In this document: in pieces, positions 22,816 to 33,068 of the stretch
Layout of the letters: every line of letters begins with the position of its first letter
Numbering within the stretch: position 1 is the stretch's first letter
Origin: Gremmenia infestans
Lineage: Eukaryota > Ascomycota > Leotiomycetes > Helotiales > Hamatocanthoscyphaceae
DNA: 64,000 nucleotides
Direction of reading: 5' to 3'
Assembly: GCA_032629725.1 (NCBI GenBank)
Contig: JAFEVB010000002.1
Span: 3,286,001 to 3,350,000, forward strand
The notes under the pieces: generated by a model
What the model was told of the DNA's origin: nothing
Databases searched by the model: none
Seen by the model: the letters and a program-made list of their open reading frames with translations, nothing else
Position numbers and translations under genes: made by a program

Positions 22816-23258
22816 CTTGGCGAGGTTTTAATTAAGGTCCGGGCGGGTTGTTCTAGGGTGTGATAATGCTAATATGTGTATTTTTCAGCCTATTAAAACC
22901 ATAGGTACAAACTCTCTTTTATATAGGATTCAATAATGCCTTTTCTATTAAGGTTAATCTAAATTCTTATTCTAGTTCCTTATAAAAATAGTATTAAAAC
23001 TTACAACTTGGACTTGATCTTGGTAGGGAAATTATAAAATTTGCCAGACTTTTATTTATCTTTATATAACTTTCTATTAAAGCAAACGCAAAAAAAAACA
23101 TAGGAAGATATATAATCTAGATCTAAATAACTTTTATATAGAAAGTAATTTATAACTCTAATGTCTATTAATTTATAAGCTTTAGAAGTTAGTAAGTTTA
23201 GGTGGTATTTTCGCTTAATTTATCTGCCCGGACCTTAAATAAATAAAACCGCGCCAAG
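22816..23258. mobile_element. MITE-like element with TA target duplication and imperfect terminal inverted repeats
   Basis: The left end reads CTTGGCGAGGTTTTA then ATTAAGGTCCGGGC. The right end, read on the minus strand, is CTTGGCGCGGTTTTA then TTTATTTAAGGTCCGGGC. The terminal repeats therefore match over about 28 positions with one substitution and one 4-base indel. Both ends are flanked by TA (22814-22815 and 23259-23260), the target duplication of Tc1/mariner-type transposons. The 443-bp interior is AT-rich and has no coding frame, so the element would be non-autonomous. Confidence 0.75.
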
Positions 23259-23499
23259 TACAGCGTACTGCCCACTGTAGAATAGCAGTCAATTCAAGCA
23301 TTTCAAGCATTTACACCCTGAACACACAGCCTAGAAACAACAACGAGTAGATATAGCAAGATTGCGGGGGAAGGTGACGCTGATGCACGTCTTAGCAGGG
23401 TTCTTATCTGACGAGTCAAACCAAAGACTTGTTGCACCCTACTGTAGTCCCACTGGATGATTAATTATTCGGGACCTTGTTATTCATTATGTTCGCAAG

Positions 23500-24303
23500 A
23501 TGTGGTGCCATATTGTGATGCTGCCTGCCATCATATTTAAAGTGGGAATATTGTCAAGAAGTCCACTGTATACGAAAGAGAGATCCCCTTTTGTGCTGGA
23601 ATTCCATATCCAGCCAGCCCCTCGGGGTCTGTATCAAAGAATTACTGCAAAATGGGCTCCAGAGATGCTTCTTACTCTAAGCCTTGAGGGCCGGTATGCT
23701 TCAATATTCTCTTTGTGTTGGACGGACAGGCTGACCAACAATTATACAGGAGCTCTGAAGGGTGCTAAAGGAAGCGTGAAATCGAAACTCACAAAGAAGC
23801 TCACGGCTCCCGTTGGACTCATCAAATAGCAACAGTGCCGCTGCAAGAAAGACACCGAACATGCCTTCACTAAGGCTCTTGCAACCATTGGATTCTAGGA
23901 GGTGTGGGAGTGCAACAAGAAGCCTACAATGGATCTTTTGACCATGCCCGCCCTTATCAGATTCATTGTCGACATTTCGTCCCGTGCTTGCATCAGGTGC
24001 TACGACCACGCCAACGCAGAACTCATCCGAGAAGCTCGATGGTATATCTTTAATGACTTATGTGGCCTCGTTCTTAACTGCATGCAACAGACGAAGACCG
24101 GCAGCCTCGATGAAGACTACTGGAAGCGTGACAAGTTGGAGAGATGGTTCGCCGGATGCCCTTTCCGCCACGGCGAGCCAACGTGGGACTACGCGTTTAT
24201 GGGCAGGAAGACTGATATGGATAAGCATAGGAAGGAAAAAGAAAAGACAGAAGAACAAGGACAGGGTGGAAATGGAGAACAACTCGCCTTGACTAGACAG
24301 TGA
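23500..24303 (+). pseudogene. Remnant of an unrecognised gene with two in-frame TAG stops
   Basis: One frame, from about 23725 to 24303, reads as protein through two stop codons: ..KLTAPVGLIK, stop (23827-23829), QQCRCKKDTEHAFTKALATIGF, stop (23896-23898), EVWECNKKPTMDLL... to the stop at 24301. The second half (IVDISSRACIRCYDHANAELIREARWYIFND) and the charged tail look coding, and a downstream ATG at 23929 could still start a protein of 124 residues. Both stops would be CAG if a C had mutated to T in a CpA context, which is the change made by repeat-induced point mutation. I do not recognise the family. The left boundary is arbitrary, and a real gene with introns hiding these stops cannot be excluded. 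Confidence 0.4.
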
Positions 24304-25103
24304 TCATTAGAAGGGACGAATTATCTGTGAGATGTTTGCTGTGGTTGTAAGTTCGTAACGCAATCTTATAAGGGATTGGTATGAGTTTTTGCAATGGGAT
24401 GGGCTGAGAGTGGGATTAAGCATACCGCTTGTAATATTATCAAGTTCAAACATTCGTTGCGGACCTACAAGGGCAACAGGATCTAACCTCGATTAAACAA
24501 ATGAGACTTTCCATATCGGTGAGCCCGTTGTTCGCTTGAGCCGTTTGTACCATATTCTCCAAACAGGTCCGTCCCTAATATCTGCTGTTCTACTCCTACC
24601 CAACCCAACCCAACCCAACCCAGTCTCCCTCCTATCTCCAACGCCAACCCCAAGCAGCTCAAAACTCCAACTACTTACTTAGTCTTAACCCATACATCTT
24701 GCATCATATCTCACAACTAGAACAGAAATAACTCGCTCATCACCTCCTATATCTCCGACTTCCCATTCCATTCCATTCCGTTCCTCCCATTCTCCACCAC
24801 TAAAGTGCCTTCGCTATCTCAGCTGCAAAACGAGAGCGAGTATCAGTGCATCACCAGGCTACAGAATCCTAAAAGGTACTTTGAGGAAATAAAATTGTTA
24901 ATTTGATCTACCAAACCAGACCAGACTCCTGTGGTATACCCAACCCAACCTGACCTAACCCAAGCTATCCTTCCCCTTCCCCTTCCCTTTATTTTATAGC
25001 AAGCATAATGAATGCACCAATCGACCAACTAATTATTTCTAAATTCCTCCCTCGCAAGCAAGTATTGCAAATATACAGCTATGCCATACATACAAGCACC
25101 CCT
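24304..25103. other. Intergenic with an ACCCA pentanucleotide repeat
   Basis: This stretch of 800 bases has no gene. It holds five copies of ACCCA (24598-24622) and a second patch of CCAACCC/CTAACCC-type sequence near 24935-24965. Confidence 0.55.
24598..24622. repeat. (ACCCA)5 microsatellite
   Basis: Five perfect tandem copies of ACCCA are present. The unit is unlike the fungal telomere repeat (CCCTAA), so it is a simple repeat rather than an interstitial telomere. Confidence 0.8.
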
Positions 25104-27461
25104 TCATTTTCCCCTCCCCTTTCCCTTCCTTCTCCCCTTCCCCTCCGCCTGCTGCGGCGGCAGACTAAGCATCCCCCCCTCCACCTCCCCCTCCTCCAGC
25201 CCATCCCCCTGCACACCCACCATATCCTTCAACTTGTCCTGCGCCGTAATAGAAAACAGCAGATCGCGATTCTGCTCTGCCAGATCGGCGTTTTCCTCCT
25301 TCAGACTCGTCAACTGGCTGCTAATCTCCATCATGCTTTTATTCACATGCCCGATCCTTTCCATAAGCCCCTCGCTAACCTTCTTCTCCTCCACGAGACT
25401 CTTGCCAAAACCCCGCGCGACCTCGGCGGAACGCTCTGCCTTTTTCTTCTCGCGCGCCAGGTCTTTTTCTAGTGCAACCACGACTTCTTCTCGTAATTTC
25501 TTGTTTTCCGATTCTAGGGTAGCGAGTTGGGAGATGGCCGAGTCGGCACGACTGGAAGCGGAACTGGCAGCGAGGGATGCGGCACTTGCTTTCGCGACGG
25601 CTTTCCCGACCAGCTCTTCGAAATACACACGTTGGCTCTCTAGCTGGCTGCTGAGCAAATGCGTGTACTCCATGCCGATCCTCTCCAGCTTCTCCGCTGG
25701 CACCATATCCATCCCCCCTCTGCCACTGCCGTCCCTCTCCCTGCCCACATCCACGACCTTTCCATCGCCTTTATCCCTAATGAGCCGATGCACCCACATG
25801 TCGTCCGCGTAGTCCCAGACATGCTGCGTCTCGATCTCGAGCGCGAAGTTGTGCGCGCTGTCTTTCCAGTGCTCTTTGGCATGACCGCCCTTGTAGCGGC
25901 CGCAGCCGACGGTGCCGCAGATCAGGCAGATCCAGAGGTCGTCGGTGCAGTCGCAGACGCTGCAGAGGGAGGCTTCGCCGCTACCAAAGGGCGGGTTGGA
26001 TGGATCGTAGGTGGTATTTGGGGGAGTGGAGAGGGATGGGTTTGTGTGCCGACAGACGGGACAGCCGGAGCCTTTCCATTTTTGGAGGCATGCGCAGTGG
26101 AAGACGTGTTGGCAGAGGATGGTGAGGAGGCCGGTTGTGTCGTCCATTCGCTCGAGGCATACTGGGCATGTTGGGAGCTCGACGAGGTTCGGTGTAGGCG
26201 GTGGGAAGGGTTTGAGGAAGGTGGATGTAGAGGGCGTGAAGGGGTCGTGAGAGAGCTCTGGGAAGCTGGTGTTGGTTCGAGAGGAGGTGGGTGTTTGGAA
26301 GGTTATGGATTTGATAAAGGTGACATGACAGGTTTCTGGCTGTAGAACTATTAGCACAGCCCTCAGATTGCAAAAGTAGAGAAGAGAACGACTTACCTCC
26401 ATACTATTAAACACCTTTCCATCAAAATCAGATCTCCACCTCGCCGCCTCCCCACTATCCCTAAACTTCATAAGGACCAAATAACGATTCATCCTCCCCG
26501 TCATAACCATCCTAAAGTGGCTAACCATCTCCCTCGTCTTCTCACCCACAAACCCCAAGAAATCACTAGCTGTAAAGTATCCCGGCACAGCAGGAATACA
26601 CAACGTAGTGCAATCCTCAACACCCTCGCCCTCCTTCTCCCCAGCAGTATAAACCTCAACTCCCATCCCCAGCCCAGGCGTCTCCTCCCCATCACGATAT
26701 AAATGCACAACACCCCACCCAACCTCTGTATTCTTGCCCCCGAAACTCTCATACCTAGCTTTCGTAACCCGGCCTATACCTCCAGCAGCCAGACCAGCAT
26801 TAATCCCATCTTGTTGTTGGACCGCAGAACTGCTCTCTCCTCTTGGTCTTTGTTGAACCGTAGAACTGCTCTCCCCCCTCTGATGCCCAGGTCTGTGTCC
26901 ATGTCCATTCATACTACTCTCTCCCTTCTCCCCTCCTTTCCCCTTCTCCACGACCATCTCCCCATCCATATCCTTCCCCAAATCCAAATCCAAATCCAAA
27001 CTCTCAACCCTCACCCTCCCAAACCTCCAATCCCGCTCCGCAGTCCTCAAATCCCTATTACCCCCCAGCAACAACTTCCCAGGCCCTTCTATACCCACAG
27101 CCTTCTTCTTCACCACAGCCTCCTCTAGATCCAGCCCTGAACCTAGTCCTAAGCCTGAACTATTGCAACTCAAAGCTCTCTTAGGTCCACAATCAATAAC
27201 CCCACCACTTCCACTCCCCCTCGCACCCTCTATCACTTCCGAACCCTCCTTATATCTATTCCTCCTGCTGCCGCTGCTGCCGCTGGGTGGTTCAACAGTA
27301 TCACTAACAGGCCACTCCTCGTTATCGAAAATATCGCTATCTGATGCTGGGATCCAGATTCCTCCTTCTCCTTCTCCTCCTTGTTCTCGGTAATTTCGTT
27401 CGGCCGCAGAGGATGAGGGGTATGGATATAGTTCAAAGGTTAGGTGGTAGAAGTATGGCAT
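25104..27461 (-). CDS. BRAP2/Etp1-like RING-type E3 ubiquitin ligase with UBP zinc finger
   Basis: There are two exons: 26397-27461 (355 codons) and 25104-26339, giving 766 residues. The 57-nt intron (GTAAGT..GCTAAT..ACAG) contains no stop and keeps frame, so an unspliced reading looks intact; splicing joins NSME to PETCHVTFIK, as in homologues. The order of domains is: a disordered N terminus; the BRAP2-type RNA-recognition-like domain at about 235-355 (YFTASDFLGFVGEK, RMNRYLVLMKF); a RING finger at 413-452 (CPVC..CQHVFHCAC..CPVC); a UBP-type zinc finger at about 481-535 (CSVCDC, CLICGTVGCGRY, HWKDSAHNF, HVWDY); then a long coiled coil (about 590-720) and a basic tail. BRAP2/Etp1 proteins bind the free C terminus of ubiquitin and act as E3 ligases; yeast Etp1 is linked to the ethanol response. 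The adjacent gene encodes polyubiquitin, though that neighbourhood is probably coincidental. Confidence 0.9.
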   Translation of the reverse strand: MPYFYHLTFELYPYPSSSAAERNYREQGGEGEGGIWIPASDSDIFDNEEWPVSDTVEPPSGSSGSRRNRYKEGSEVIEGARGSGSGGVIDCGPKRALSCNSSGLGLGSGLDLEEAVVKKKAVGIEGPGKLLLGGNRDLRTAERDWRFGRVRVESLDLDLDLGKDMDGEMVVEKGKGGEKGESSMNGHGHRPGHQRGESSSTVQQRPRGESSSAVQQQDGINAGLAAGGIGRVTKARYESFGGKNTEVGWGVVHLYRDGEETPGLGMGVEVYTAGEKEGEGVEDCTTLCIPAVPGYFTASDFLGFVGEKTREMVSHFRMVMTGRMNRYLVLMKFRDSGEAARWRSDFDGKVFNSMEVSRSLLYFCNLRAVLIVLQPETCHVTFIKSITFQTPTSSRTNTSFPELSHDPFTPSTSTFLKPFPPPTPNLVELPTCPVCLERMDDTTGLLTILCQHVFHCACLQKWKGSGCPVCRHTNPSLSTPPNTTYDPSNPPFGSGEASLCSVCDCTDDLWICLICGTVGCGRYKGGHAKEHWKDSAHNFALEIETQHVWDYADDMWVHRLIRDKGDGKVVDVGRERDGSGRGGMDMVPAEKLERIGMEYTHLLSSQLESQRVYFEELVGKAVAKASAASLAASSASSRADSAISQLATLESENKKLREEVVVALEKDLAREKKKAERSAEVARGFGKSLVEEKKVSEGLMERIGHVNKSMMEISSQLTSLKEENADLAEQNRDLLFSITAQDKLKDMVGVQGDGLEEGEVEGGMLSLPPQQAEGKGRRKGKGRGK

Positions 27462-27874
27462 CTCATTTCAGGTTCAGTGCGTTGGGCGTTTGCGCATTGT
27501 GGGTGAGTGGGTTCGAGAGTATTCTATGGGGCGTTTGTTGATTATGGAATGGAGGGGCAAGGTGATGAAGGGAGGCGATGTCATAAATTAGTAGCCTCAC
27601 TGTTCTCAATCTTTTGAGGTGCAGCCTTGCCGATATGGCACAATCCAAGGTCTTGTACGGAAAAAGACATTTTCTAGCAAATTAATCAAGTCACATTCAG
27701 TCAAATTGAAACAGTATGTCGTCCTAATTATATTCATTGGACTACTTGCTGTGCAGTTGTCTGCAGATGCTAGCTATGCACCATTTGCCACCCTATGTAC
27801 TTAGTCACCAGCGAGATCCATCTCTCGGAAACCGACAACGCCGTCGCAATAATTAAAACCCATGCTCAAATCAC
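27462..27874. other. Intergenic
   Basis: This stretch of 413 bases holds the BRAP2-like gene's promoter and the polyubiquitin 3' region. It has no gene-like frame or repeat. Confidence 0.5.
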
Positions 27875-28925
27875 CTATTGACCTCCACGCAGACGCAACA
27901 CCAAATGGAGAGTGCTCTCCTTCTGGATGTTGTAGTCGGACAAAGTGCGACCATCTTCCAATTGCTTACCAGCAAAGATCAATCTCTGCTGGTCAGGTGG
28001 GATGCCCTCCTTATCCTGGATCTTTGATTTCACGTTATCGATTGTGTCCGAAGACTCAACTTCTAATGTGATCGTCTTCCCAGTCAAAGTCTTGACAAAA
28101 ATCTGCATACCACCACGGAGACGGAGGACCAAGTGTAGGGTAGATTCCTTTTGGATATTGTAGTCGGAGAGAGTTCGCCCATCCTCAAGTTGCTTTCCGG
28201 CGAAGATGAGACGCTGTTGATCAGGTGGGATACCTTCCTTATCTTGGATCTTCGACTTCACGTTATCAATCGTGTCCGAAGATTCGACCTCGAGGGTTAT
28301 CGTCTTGCCGGTAAGGGTCTTGACGAAGATTTGCATTCCACCACGGAGACGGAGAACCAAATGGAGGGTGGACTCCTTTTGAATGTTGTAGTCTGAGAGC
28401 GTACGGCCGTCCTCGAGTTGCTTGCCAGCGAAAATCAGGCGTTGTTGATCCGGGGGAATACCCTCCTTATCCTGAATCTTTGACTTGACATTGTCGATGG
28501 TATCGCTCGATTCAACCTCAAGGGTGATGGTCTTTCCTGTCAAGGTCTTGACGACTGTTGGGCATGTTAGAAGCTGACGATAAGGCTGAGCGGCGAATGT
28601 GGTAACTTACAGATCTGCATACCGCCACGAAGACGGAGGACGAGATGGAGAGTTGACTCCTTCTGGATGTTGTAGTCGGAAAGGGTGCGGCCGTCCTCAA
28701 GCTGCTTGCCTGCGAAGATCAAGCGCTGCTGATCCGGAGGGATGCCTTCCTTGTCTTGAATCTTGCTCTTGACGTTGTCGATGGTATCGCTGGACTCGAC
28801 CTCGAGAGTGATGGTCTTGCCGGTGACTACAAGACGTGTTAGAAACTGCAAAAGATGAGGTGGCGATGACACCACGAGGCGGTAAGGGAAGTTGAGAACT
28901 TACGGGTCTTCACAAAGATTTGCAT
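27875..28925 (-). CDS. UBI4: Polyubiquitin, four head-to-tail units
   Basis: There are three exons: 28904-28925 (22 nt), 28611-28826 and 27875-28554. The product is 305 residues, exactly four 76-residue ubiquitins plus one extra C-terminal glutamine (LRLRGGQ). Each unit is a perfect ubiquitin with K48 and K63 present ([16 protein letters not shown]) and a terminal RGG; the extra residue is trimmed by deubiquitinases, and the precursor supplies free ubiquitin, especially under stress. Two introns interrupt the coding region, one after codon 7 of unit 1 and one after codon 3 of unit 2, both in phase 1. Units 2-4 differ mainly at third codon positions, so they have not been recently homogenised. 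The promoter region at 28926-29500 contains AT-rich stretches but no heat-shock element that I would defend. Confidence 0.97.
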
Positions 28926-30684
28926 GTTTGCGATGTTACGATGTTGATTCGGTTGATGATGATGTTTGTGTAGAAGATCTTGATGATCGAGAGAGCGTGC
29001 TGTGTAAAGGGTGGGTGTTTGGAGTTGTGTTTGATGGGAAAGGAAGGTTGCGTTGATGGAGGAGGAAGATGCTTAAGTAGGTTGGTTGATGGGGATGATG
29101 GGATGGTCAGGCGGGCGTGGTTGCTTATTCACCCGAAGCACGCTAGCTGTGTTGGTGAATGATGGCGGGCAAAGGCGCAGCGGGTGTATGAATTTGGATT
29201 GATACCAGGCGGTAGCAGGCACCAGAAACTTCGATCTAACAGTCAAATTTGGTGGTATGACTCGAATTCTGGGATTAGATTTGATTTGATATTTTACCAA
29301 ATTCTCCTCGATTATGGATCTACGTACTGTACTACAATAGTTAATCCGTACTGTTCCGTACTTGTTGGTACTCGTTCATTCATTGATTGATACTCGTCCC
29401 TTCTTTGTCCTCGTTCTTTCGCCACCCATCGCTCGCGATAAGAAGTCCAAGCGCTCAACCAACGGATGACGCCGACCACAGTACTATACGGTGATTCACC
29501 CCAAAACAGCTAGCGCCTATCAACCCCGCCTCTCCATTCCCAGCCTGCCCTGCCGAGCCTGCCCTGCGTGTCTGCCTCTCCGTTTGTCGGACTCTCAGTC
29601 TCAGTCTCAGATCATCAGGAGAGGGAGGAATCTAGCTCCTTTCTCTCACTCCTACTGTTTCTTTGCTTTACTGTATGCTTTATGCATGATAAACATAAGC
29701 ATGCATGTTGCATCGTATGTTATTATTAATCTTCCTTCCTTCCTTCTCTTCAAACGGGACTGGGTGGCGGGGCTATCCGATCCGATAAAACGAGTCGTGC
29801 GTGCGTCATCGGTACGATTGCGATTGTGATTGTGATTGTGAGATTGCGACTTATCTCCATGCCATGATCGATCTGCTCAGACTTCCTTCTGGTCAACAGT
29901 GAACGGATGAGACAGGCGATAGGGGAATGCCCAGGGGAGTCCATCTAAGAGGTTTGGGATTTATGTTCGTGAGTATTGCACCAGTACAATCATCCAGGGC
30001 ATCTGGATACATGATTCCGCATCTCGTATCTTGTGCAAGCGTACCTAGGTAGGTCAGTTATTCACTCACTCACTCACCTCAGTCTCAAGAATCCCTTGAC
30101 TTCGTCTCAATTAATCATGTCCAACCACGTTGATGTTAAATCTTCTCATTTTTGACTTTTCATCCATCTAATCTTGATTTCTTCTCGTATACTTGGATAC
30201 GCATCCATCATTAACTGTCTCTTCTGAAATCATGCAAGCATGGCCCGTATAAAGTATACCAGGCTCTGAGTTTCCACCCCCAAAATGCTTCATATCCCAC
30301 TCATCCAAAGCTAATCCATAAGGTAAAACATAACCCGTAAAGCGTAAAATCCATGATCTCGTGAAATCGATCATTCATACAAATTCCTGACAAGGTCGTA
30401 AAGGGGTCGTTAGTTTAAAAATGACTGTTCGCTATGCCGTCATGAGAAACTCAAGAAAATTTTCAAAAGTCGACCAAAAATGCCCTCGCTAATGGCTTGC
30501 TTGCTTTCCCTCCGGACGATGTTGATGTTGGAACAAATGAGAAGTTATGAGCGACCACAAAAGAAACAAGGGGTTCGTGGCCATCTATGGCCCAACACCG
30601 CCCTCCAATTGGCGGCACCGCTGTGTCTGTACAGGCGAATTATGTAAAGGGGGTAAATAGAAGGATATATGTGCACGACAGAAA
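28926..30684. other. Intergenic, polyubiquitin promoter and Zn2Cys6 3' region
   Basis: This stretch of 1.76 kb contains GATTGTGATTGTGATTGTG-type simple repeats (29818-29850), an ACTC tetranucleotide run (30061-30078), and CAGTCTCAGTCTCAG at 29597-29612. No coding frame with family character was seen. Confidence 0.5.
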
Positions 30685-33068
30685 CTAGTTGGCGCGGATG
30701 ACGAGCTTTGACAGGAACTTGTTGGACAAGCAGTCGAAGTCTCGTCGGTCGAACTTGGCGTCTGGTCGCGTCTTGAGGTAGGTTTCTATGGGCATGATAA
30801 GTATGAGGCCAAGTTTTCTATTTTAGACGGCGACTTACCATGCTTGGTAACATGCTCCCTCATTTCTGTCATGGCTTCACACACGGCCACATTGTTGTTG
30901 AGTAATTGCCCGTGTCTTCGGGTCTCCCACTCAGTGAAAGCTGGCAGCTTTTGCGAGATGGCATGGAAGAGACCAACGATGACACCGACAGGAGTCGTCT
31001 CCATATCGTTGCAGAACTTGTCGACAGCAGCACTGTCTGGGACACGGTAATGCGAGTCGAACTGCATCTCTTCCCACACAGCAAGAAGAATAGAGGCGAT
31101 CATGAAGATCGTAGGCCAGTTCTTGAGTCTGTCACCGCTGTAAACGCTGGAGTACAAGGACGACAATTCCTCAAGGATCTCCTTCTGCAGTTCACGCCAC
31201 ATGTCGGCAAGAGCGCACTTGATTTGGAAGTTGATCATGACGGGTGCGATGGTCTTGCCGTTAAATTTGGATTCTTCATCGTCAATGTAGCCCTCCATTG
31301 GCTCCTCGTCGCCTCGTTGCTCAACCATGGTAACGTGCAGAGTGAGGTTGTAGGCGAGTACGAGCTTCAATGCTTTCCGGATAACAGGGACCTTCTCCTT
31401 CGTGTAGTAGCGATGGGCAGTCTTGAGAATTTCGGTTATGAAGGGCGTGCCTTCAAAGTACTCGTCAATGAACTCCTCAAATGGACCGTCGAGATGTTTG
31501 TCAAGGTACTCGGAGAGCGCCTCGGTTGAGACACCCTCGGAACCTGCGGACATCCTCTCCGTGCGAACATCAAAGTCCAGTGGCTCTTCATGTTCAGACT
31601 CGACCCAGTCGACAGCGAAGCAACTGTCATCACTAACGTATACCTCACGCGCCATGATGGGAATAGCAAAGCCATAACCGTGGGTGATCCAGATTAATTC
31701 TTCCTTCTGAGAAAACCCCTTGATGTTGTAGACCGAGACGCCACGACCAACGTGACGCTCGTAATCTGCTCGCCAGTCCTTCATGAAATATCCAATGTCC
31801 TTGATATCAATGCGAGTACATGGCACCTGCCACAGTCTAGCATGAGATGGCTGGCAGCCAGCGCACGGCTCTCCCTTGTCACACGTCTTCTTGAGGAACT
31901 TGCATCGTAAACATGCTCGAAGCTTTCTGATCTCACTGGCTTGCTTTCGTTGCTCTGGTAATAATGGTCCACGACGTCTGCCCACACGCTTCTCAGTATC
32001 CTTCTTGCCATTCGAGGTTCGACGGATGACAGGCTTTGTTGCCTTGGCAGTTGGACTTTTCCGTGGCGCCGAGTTTCTCCTGGCAGGCGGTGAAGAGGTG
32101 GTGGATGGTGTAGTTCGATTCGAGGGAGACATCTTGATGGGTACGGGGGCAACGGCGGCGGCAGGACTCACGGTCTGGCTGACCGTCTGGGGTGAATGAT
32201 GATGGCTTTCACCATGGAAACAATTTCGGTGGGCAGATTGGTCGACATAGTTATCAGAGGCAGGTGAGTAAGGAGAGTATGGAGGATATGAGATGTCTTC
32301 GAAGCTCCCAAAGGACTCAATTGTGTGGCCAGTACCGTCTGATTGTGACGAGTCCGAGTGACTTCGCAAGTGTAAGGTCTGTCCAGGATTAAAGATTGCG
32401 GTGTTATGGGCCTGTTGATAGGCTTCATAATTTGGATATTGCTCCACGGTGGTCCATCCATTATCACTACTTGAACTAGGAAGTGAGAGAACCTCTAGAT
32501 ACGTGCCCGTCGGCGAGTTGCTACCCAAGCTTTGACGACCAATACTCGGTAACCCATCGTTTGCTCCAGTGAAGTTCATCGCATTCTCAATTTCTTGCCA
32601 GTTTGCCCACATTGCTGCTTGTTCCACCGTCTGTGTCAATCCGTTGAATGGAGCCTCCATCTGAAGTCCGGCTTCGAATGCAGCCTGGGTTGACGGGAGA
32701 TTGTGATAGTCGAGAGGTGAGGTCTGGAAGTTTCCCCCAAACGCGTTGAACTGGGTTCCCATCAATGAGTTGTCTTGTATATACTGGGGCAGTTGGTGCT
32801 GCTGCTGCTGAGGCTGTTGCTGCATCGGCCAGTCTGTGAGGAGTGTTGGGGAATTGTTATGGCCAGGCTGGGGATACTGTTGCTGCTGAGTGTTGTGGCC
32901 TGGAGAAGTCTCGCGTCTCTCGTCAGCGGCTCCCGAGGCCATCTCCAGAGGCATTGGCCAACTTGAGCGGGACGCCATGTTTGTGGAGGTAAAAGAATAT
33001 CGGGTGTCTCGTTGGTCGAAGTTCAGGTCTAAAAGACCTTCTGATGAGAAGTCGAGATTCGAGGTCAT
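30685..33068 (-). CDS. Zn(II)2Cys6 transcription regulator with internal zinc cluster
   Basis: There are two exons: 30839-33068 and 30685-30785, with a 53-nt intron (GTAAGT..CATAG); the product is 776 residues. Splicing replaces a spurious tail with ETYLKTRPDAKFDRRDFDC...LVIRAN. The start is ATG 33068 (MTSNLDFSSEGLLDLNFD); the frame continues upstream only through non-ATG codons. Residues 50-300 are a disordered activator-like region with polyQ (QQQPQQQQHQLPQ) and S/P-rich blocks. The zinc cluster lies mid-protein, with cysteines at 386, 389, 396, 402, 405 and 417 (CLRCKFLKKTCDKGEPCAGC), preceded by a basic stretch (KRVGRRRGP). This position, rather than the N-terminal one, is typical of a conserved Pezizomycotina subgroup. 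The C-terminal half (about 430-776) is helical and regulatory-domain-like. Target genes cannot be inferred. Confidence 0.85.

Noticed and set aside
25981..26373. Several 130-230 codon frames antisense to the BRAP2-like gene
   Set aside because: They are P-, H- or R-rich or W-rich shadow frames of GC-rich coding DNA and carry no motif.
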